Shown here: positions 9,977 through 14,676 of the stretch, piece after piece
Layout of the letters: every line of letters begins with the position of its first letter
Position numbering within the stretch: position 1 is the stretch's first letter
From: an uncultured Burkholderiales bacterium
GTDB taxonomy: Bacteria > Pseudomonadota > Gammaproteobacteria > Burkholderiales > Burkholderiaceae_E
Direction of reading: 5' to 3'
Assembly: GCA_903923345.1 (NCBI GenBank)
Contig: CAIXXI010000190.1
Coordinates: 1 to 14,676, forward strand
DNA length: 14,676 nucleotides
Made by a program: the position numbers and the translations under genes
Notes under the pieces: model-generated
Told to the model about the DNA's origin: nothing
What the model saw: the letters and a program-made list of their open reading frames with translations, nothing else
Database searches by the model: none

Positions 9977-10846
9977 TCAGGAATTGGGCGGCGCGCCTGC
10001 GGGGTGTACCGATTGCCACAGGGCGATGCTCGGGCCCGGCTGATTGAGCGTGTAGAAATGCAGCCCGGGCACCCCGGATTCGATCAGTCGGGCGCACATC
10101 GCACTCACCACATCATGGCCGAAGGCCTTCAGCGACGCGGTGTCATCGGCGAAGGCAGCCAGCCGCAAGCGGATCCACCTGGGGATTTCAGCACCGCAGG
10201 CGTCGGAAAACCTCGCCAGCTGGGTGAAGTTGGTGATCGGCATGATGCCCGGCACGATCGGGATCGACACGCCACGTGCGCGCGCGGCATCGACGAAGCG
10301 AAAGTAGGCATCCGCATTGAAGAAGTACTGGGTGATTGCGGCGTCAGCGCCGGCTGCGACCTTGGTGACGAAGGCATCGAGGTCAGACTGAGGTGAACTC
10401 GCCTGCGGATGCGTCTCGGGATAGGCGGCGACCTCGATATGAAACCAGTCGCCGGTGCGCTCGCGCACGAAGGCCACCAGGTCGCTGGCATAGCGGAATT
10501 CTCCGGCGTCGACCATGCCCGAGGGCAGGTCACCGCGCAGGGCCACCAGACGGCGGATGCCCTTGGCGCGCCATTGGTCGAGCAGCTCGCCCACGCCTTC
10601 GCGGGTGGCCCCAACGCACGACAGGTGCGGTGCGACCGCATGGCCTTCGGCGGCGATTTCATCGACCACGCCCAGGGTCTTGTCGCGGGTGGCCCCGCCC
10701 GCCCCATAGGTCACGCTGAAAAACTCCGGCTTGAGCGCGGCCAGCTGGCGGCGCGTCTCACGCAATTTGTTCAGACCTTCGGGGGTATTGGGCGGAAAGA
10801 ATTCGAAGCTGGCCAGTGCGGCCTGCGGTGTGCTGTGGGGGTTCAT
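9977..10846 (-). CDS. metF: 5,10-methylenetetrahydrofolate reductase
   Basis: MetF is a cytoplasmic FAD enzyme that reduces 5,10-methylene-THF to 5-methyl-THF, the methyl donor for methionine synthase. The 289-residue protein is close to the E. coli length (296) and matches it along the TIM barrel. SFEFFPPNTPEG carries the catalytic Glu at 15, followed by FFSVTYGAGG, APHLSC, and ALRGDLPSG with the FAD-modulating Asp at 106. Further on are AAYPETHPQA, AITQYFFNAD, IPIVPGIMPITN and HFYTLNQ. The reading frame is open to 10960, but homology starts only after the ATG at 10846. That ATG overlaps the tlyA stop as ATGA, which indicates translational coupling. It is the third gene of the SAH-riboswitch-controlled ahcY-tlyA-metF unit, which fits its role in restoring methionine from the methyl cycle. 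Confidence 0.97.
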   Translation of the reverse strand: MNPHSTPQAALASFEFFPPNTPEGLNKLRETRRQLAALKPEFFSVTYGAGGATRDKTLGVVDEIAAEGHAVAPHLSCVGATREGVGELLDQWRAKGIRRLVALRGDLPSGMVDAGEFRYASDLVAFVRERTGDWFHIEVAAYPETHPQASSPQSDLDAFVTKVAAGADAAITQYFFNADAYFRFVDAARARGVSIPIVPGIMPITNFTQLARFSDACGAEIPRWIRLRLAAFADDTASLKAFGHDVVSAMCARLIESGVPGLHFYTLNQPGPSIALWQSVHPAGAPPNS

Positions 10847-11634
10847 GCAGTGATCCGGTTCGGGCGCGACCCGGCTGTCGCGGTGCGCGCATGGAGGAAA
10901 AATTCCCGGTTGCCGTCGGTGCCGGGCACCGCGCTGTCGACGATGCCCTGCACCGTCCAACCGAGCGATGTGCAGGCGCGGGCCACCGCATCGACGGCTT
11001 CGCGAGCACGGCTGGCATCGGTGACGATGCCGCGTCGATCGAGTGCGGCCGCACCGAGCTCGAATTGCGGCTTGACCAGCAGCAGCGCAGTGGCATCGGG
11101 CGCCAGCAGGGCGTCAATCGCGGACACGACCTTGGTGAGCGAGATGAACGACAGATCGGCCACCGCCATCGCACAGCCGCCGGGCGGCGCGTGTGGCACG
11201 CGTGCAAGCAGTTCGGTGCGGTTCATGTCGCGCAGGTTGGTGCGTTCCAGACAGGTGATGCGCGGATCCAATCGCAAACGCTCGTGCAGCTGGCCATGTC
11301 CCACTTCGATCCCGATGACCTGCGAAGCGCCCGCCTGCAGCAGGCAATCAGCAAAGCCGCCGGTCGACATGCCCAGATCGAGCACGGTCAGTCCGCGTGG
11401 ATCGATGCCGGCATCGCGCAGCGCGTGTTCCAGCTTGGCACCCGCCCGCGAGACATATCGGGTCTCATCGGAGGGGCCGACCCAGAGTTCGTCGAACTCG
11501 CTGACCTGCTGCGAGGGCCGATCGATGCGCACACCCGGCGCGATACGAACCGCGCCATCGGCGATCAGGCGTTGTGCCGCGGTGCGCGAGGGCGCAAGCC
11601 CCCGCGCGACCAGAGCCTGATCGACGCGACTCAT
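10843..11634 (-). CDS. tlyA: TlyA-family rRNA 2'-O-methyltransferase
   Basis: TlyA proteins use SAM to 2'-O-methylate cytidine in ribosomal RNA (16S and, in some species, 23S). Some homologues were also called haemolysins. The 263-residue protein has an N-terminal S4 RNA-binding domain (about 1-57) and an FtsJ-like Rossmann methyltransferase domain. The SAM-binding motif is LDLGMSTGGF at 85-94. The catalytic tetrad known from mycobacterial TlyA appears intact as K67 (SRAGAKL), D160 (VADLSFISL), K188 (LLVKPQFE) and E244 (NREFF). The ATG at 11634 lies 21 bases after the ahcY stop, and the gene ends in an ATGA overlap with metF, so it is in the ahcY operon. Its activity would consume SAM and release SAH, the substrate of AhcY. 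The substrate rRNA site in this organism is not known. Confidence 0.93.
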   Translation of the reverse strand: MSRVDQALVARGLAPSRTAAQRLIADGAVRIAPGVRIDRPSQQVSEFDELWVGPSDETRYVSRAGAKLEHALRDAGIDPRGLTVLDLGMSTGGFADCLLQAGASQVIGIEVGHGQLHERLRLDPRITCLERTNLRDMNRTELLARVPHAPPGGCAMAVADLSFISLTKVVSAIDALLAPDATALLLVKPQFELGAAALDRRGIVTDASRAREAVDAVARACTSLGWTVQGIVDSAVPGTDGNREFFLHARTATAGSRPNRITA

Positions 11635-11655
11635 GTCGCCGGGTCGGCGGCGGCC

Positions 11656-13077
<1,422 letters not shown>

Positions 13078-13178
13078 CGTGTTTCGCTCCAGGGCAATGG
13101 CGCACCGGTGACCGGTGCAGGTTGACGGGGGGCGAGCGCGGTGTCGATCCGGGATGATCGCCACGATGGACGGCCCGG
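13078..13178 (-). promoter_or_regulatory. ahcY leader downstream of the terminator, with two inverted repeats
   Basis: About 100 bases of untranslated leader lie between the terminator U-tract and the ahcY ATG. TCCGGG and CCCGGA (13148-13153 and 13174-13179) can form a hairpin directly after the terminator. A perfect 8-base inverted repeat with a one-base centre, GCACCGGT / ACCGGTGC (13102-13109 and 13111-13118), ends about 24 bases before the start codon, upstream of the GGAG ribosome-binding site (13091-13087). The repeat could be an RNA hairpin near the initiation region or a protein operator. Its function is unknown. Confidence 0.5.
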
Positions 13179-13221
13179 AAAAACAAAACGCCCGCAATCG
13201 ACGGAAAGTCGGTTGCGAGCG
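13179..13221 (-). terminator. Intrinsic terminator in the ahcY leader (riboswitch expression platform)
   Basis: On the minus strand, a 14-base arm (13221-13208) pairs with 13202-13189 around the 5-base loop TTTCC. Thirteen of 14 positions pair, including one G-U, with one C-A mismatch. It is followed directly by TTTTGTTTTT (13188-13179). This is a textbook Rho-independent terminator. Its 5' arm contains GCTC (13220-13217), part of the GCGCTC strand (13222-13217) that forms the SAH riboswitch pseudoknot, so the two structures exclude each other. It can also stop read-through from metK, which ends about 120 bases upstream. Confidence 0.93.
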
Positions 13222-13285
13222 CAGTTGTGATTGCTGAGCCTGGCCTGTCAGGAGGGGATCGACAGGTCGCAGCGCTCCTCAGCGA
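13215..13285 (-). ncRNA. S-adenosylhomocysteine (SAH) riboswitch upstream of ahcY
   Basis: The minus-strand leader matches the SAH riboswitch consensus (Rfam SAH_riboswitch) in order and sequence. P1 is GCTGAG (13283-13278) paired with CTCAGC (13238-13233). The conserved GAGGAGCGCTGCGACC follows P1. P2 is CCTGTC (13266-13261) paired with GACAGG (13249-13244), followed by the conserved CAGGCTC. The 3' strand AACTGCGCTCGC contains GCGCTC (13222-13217), complementary to GAGCGC (13277-13272), which forms the pseudoknot. The class binds SAH and strongly rejects SAM. Because the 3' strand is shared with a terminator arm, ligand binding should favour read-through, an ON switch, as reported for this class. 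It governs ahcY and probably tlyA and metF. Confidence 0.95.
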
Positions 13286-13290
13286 GGCGG

Positions 13291-13319
13291 AGTATAGGCG
13301 AGTCGGGACGGTTGATGGA
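13291..13319 (-). promoter_or_regulatory. Promoter of the ahcY riboswitch transcript
   Basis: The minus strand has TATACT (13296-13291) as a strong -10 box. With a 17-base spacer, the -35 position is TCCATC (13319-13314), a poor match to TTGACA. Initiation about 7 bases below the -10 box would fall at the first nucleotides of riboswitch helix P1, around 13283. That position fits a transcript beginning with the aptamer and supports a start separate from metK. Confidence 0.7.
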
Positions 13320-13343
13320 AGCCATCCCGACCAGCGGGGTGGG

Positions 13344-14510
<1,167 letters not shown>

Positions 14511-14550
14511 GTGCTGCTCCGTGAAGTGGTATGTGTGCAAGGCGGGTGAC

Positions 14551-14580
14551 GCGATGCCCTCTTCGACCGAAGCGGCACGC
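14551..14580 (-). other. Hairpin in the metK leader following the SAM-II-like element
   Basis: Starting one base after the putative aptamer, the minus strand can fold GCG, GCC and CTTC (14580-14569) onto GAAG, GGC and CGC (14564-14551). The loop is GGTC, with small internal mismatches. No U-tract follows, so it is not a standard terminator, and the metK ribosome-binding site lies about 30 bases further down. It may be part of the expression platform of the upstream element. That is inference. Confidence 0.45.
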
Positions 14581-14630
14581 TTTAGCAGAATTTGTAAGCC
14601 GCCCTGCAAGTTGTCCCATTAACTCGGCGG
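14581..14630 (-). ncRNA. SAM-II-like riboswitch in the metK leader
   Basis: The minus-strand leader matches the SAM-II (SAM_alpha) pseudoknot layout. P1 is CCGCC (14630-14626) paired with GGCGG (14603-14599). P1 is followed by GAGTTAA, close to GATTTAA in SAM-II. Just before the second P1 strand comes TTGCA (14609-14605), and after a short linker containing ACAAAT comes TGCTAAA (14587-14581). In SAM-II these TTGC and GCTAA strands form the SAM-binding pseudoknot. Differences are one extra G beside P1, a longer loop, and ACAAA where many SAM-II RNAs have ATAAA. It begins within a few bases of the predicted transcription start and precedes the SAM synthetase gene, which is what feedback by SAM would require. 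An unrelated structured leader is the alternative. Confidence 0.68.
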
Positions 14631-14638
14631 ATCTTGGG

Positions 14639-14644
14639 ATTATA
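14639..14644 (-). promoter_or_regulatory. metK promoter -10 box
   Basis: The minus strand carries a perfect TATAAT (14644-14639) in the context GGCTATAATCC. Initiation would be expected near 14632, just before the SAM-II-like P1 helix, giving a leader of about 120 bases. There is no good TTGACA-like box 16-18 bases upstream, so recognition may rest mainly on the -10 element or on an activator. Confidence 0.75.
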
Positions 14645-14676
14645 GCCATAGCGGGCTCGGGCGACGGATCGATTCC

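Noticed and set aside
10847..10960. N-terminal extension of MetF by 38 residues
   Set aside because: It lies inside tlyA coding sequence, is Arg/His-rich without homology, and the ATGA overlap gives a natural start.
13078..13178. A second SAH aptamer around the repeated GCGCTCGC
   Set aside because: The required GAGGAGCGCTGC and CAGGCTC blocks are absent, so only the octamer is repeated.
13078..13197. N-terminal extension of AhcY by 40 residues
   Set aside because: The extra codons cover the terminator U-tract and leader hairpins, and the protein family starts at the ATG at 13077, which has its own GGAG.
14511..14609. N-terminal extension of MetK by 33 residues
   Set aside because: It overlaps the structured leader, and MetK proteins start at the conserved MAKDYLFTSES-type sequence.

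Overview
The window is GC-rich chromosomal DNA with densely packed housekeeping genes. The gene content and order suggest a betaproteobacterium, probably of the Burkholderiales. The evidence is a homodimeric-type AceE, the run slt / NDUFA9-like SDR / cca with divergent fthC, the run ahcY-tlyA-metF below metK, and an SAH riboswitch (a class known mainly from Beta- and Gammaproteobacteria). The genus cannot be named from this sequence. I see no mobile element, CRISPR array, tRNA or rRNA, and no stretch over 300 bases without a gene.

Layout. Positions 1-2671 (minus) hold nearly all of aceE, cut by the window edge close to its C-terminus. It diverges from an Lrp/AsnC-family regulator (2776-3249, plus) across a 104-base, relatively AT-rich region containing an inverted repeat. 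Positions 3292-7606 (minus) form a likely three-gene operon: slt (lytic transglycosylase), an NDUFA9-like atypical SDR, and cca (tRNA CCA-adding enzyme). fthC (7667-8323, plus) diverges from slt. It overlaps by 28 bases the convergent 3' end of a DUF3391/HD-GYP protein (8296-9804, minus), whose HD motif has lost its histidine.

The right third is a methyl-cycle module, all on the minus strand: metK (13344-14510), then ahcY (11656-13077), tlyA (10843-11634) and metF (9977-10846). MetK makes SAM, methyltransferases such as TlyA turn it into SAH, AhcY removes SAH, and MetF supplies the methyl-folate used to remake methionine.

The most interesting content is RNA. The ahcY leader carries a clear SAH riboswitch. 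The 3' strand of its pseudoknot is also the 5' arm of a strong intrinsic terminator, so SAH binding should prevent termination and switch on ahcY-tlyA-metF. The metK leader starts, just after a perfect TATAAT box, with a pseudoknot-type element that closely resembles the SAM-II aptamer core, a class known mostly from Alphaproteobacteria. If both are functional, metK (probably off with SAM) and ahcY-tlyA-metF (on with SAH) are set by two neighbouring RNA sensors that read the two sides of the cellular methylation ratio.
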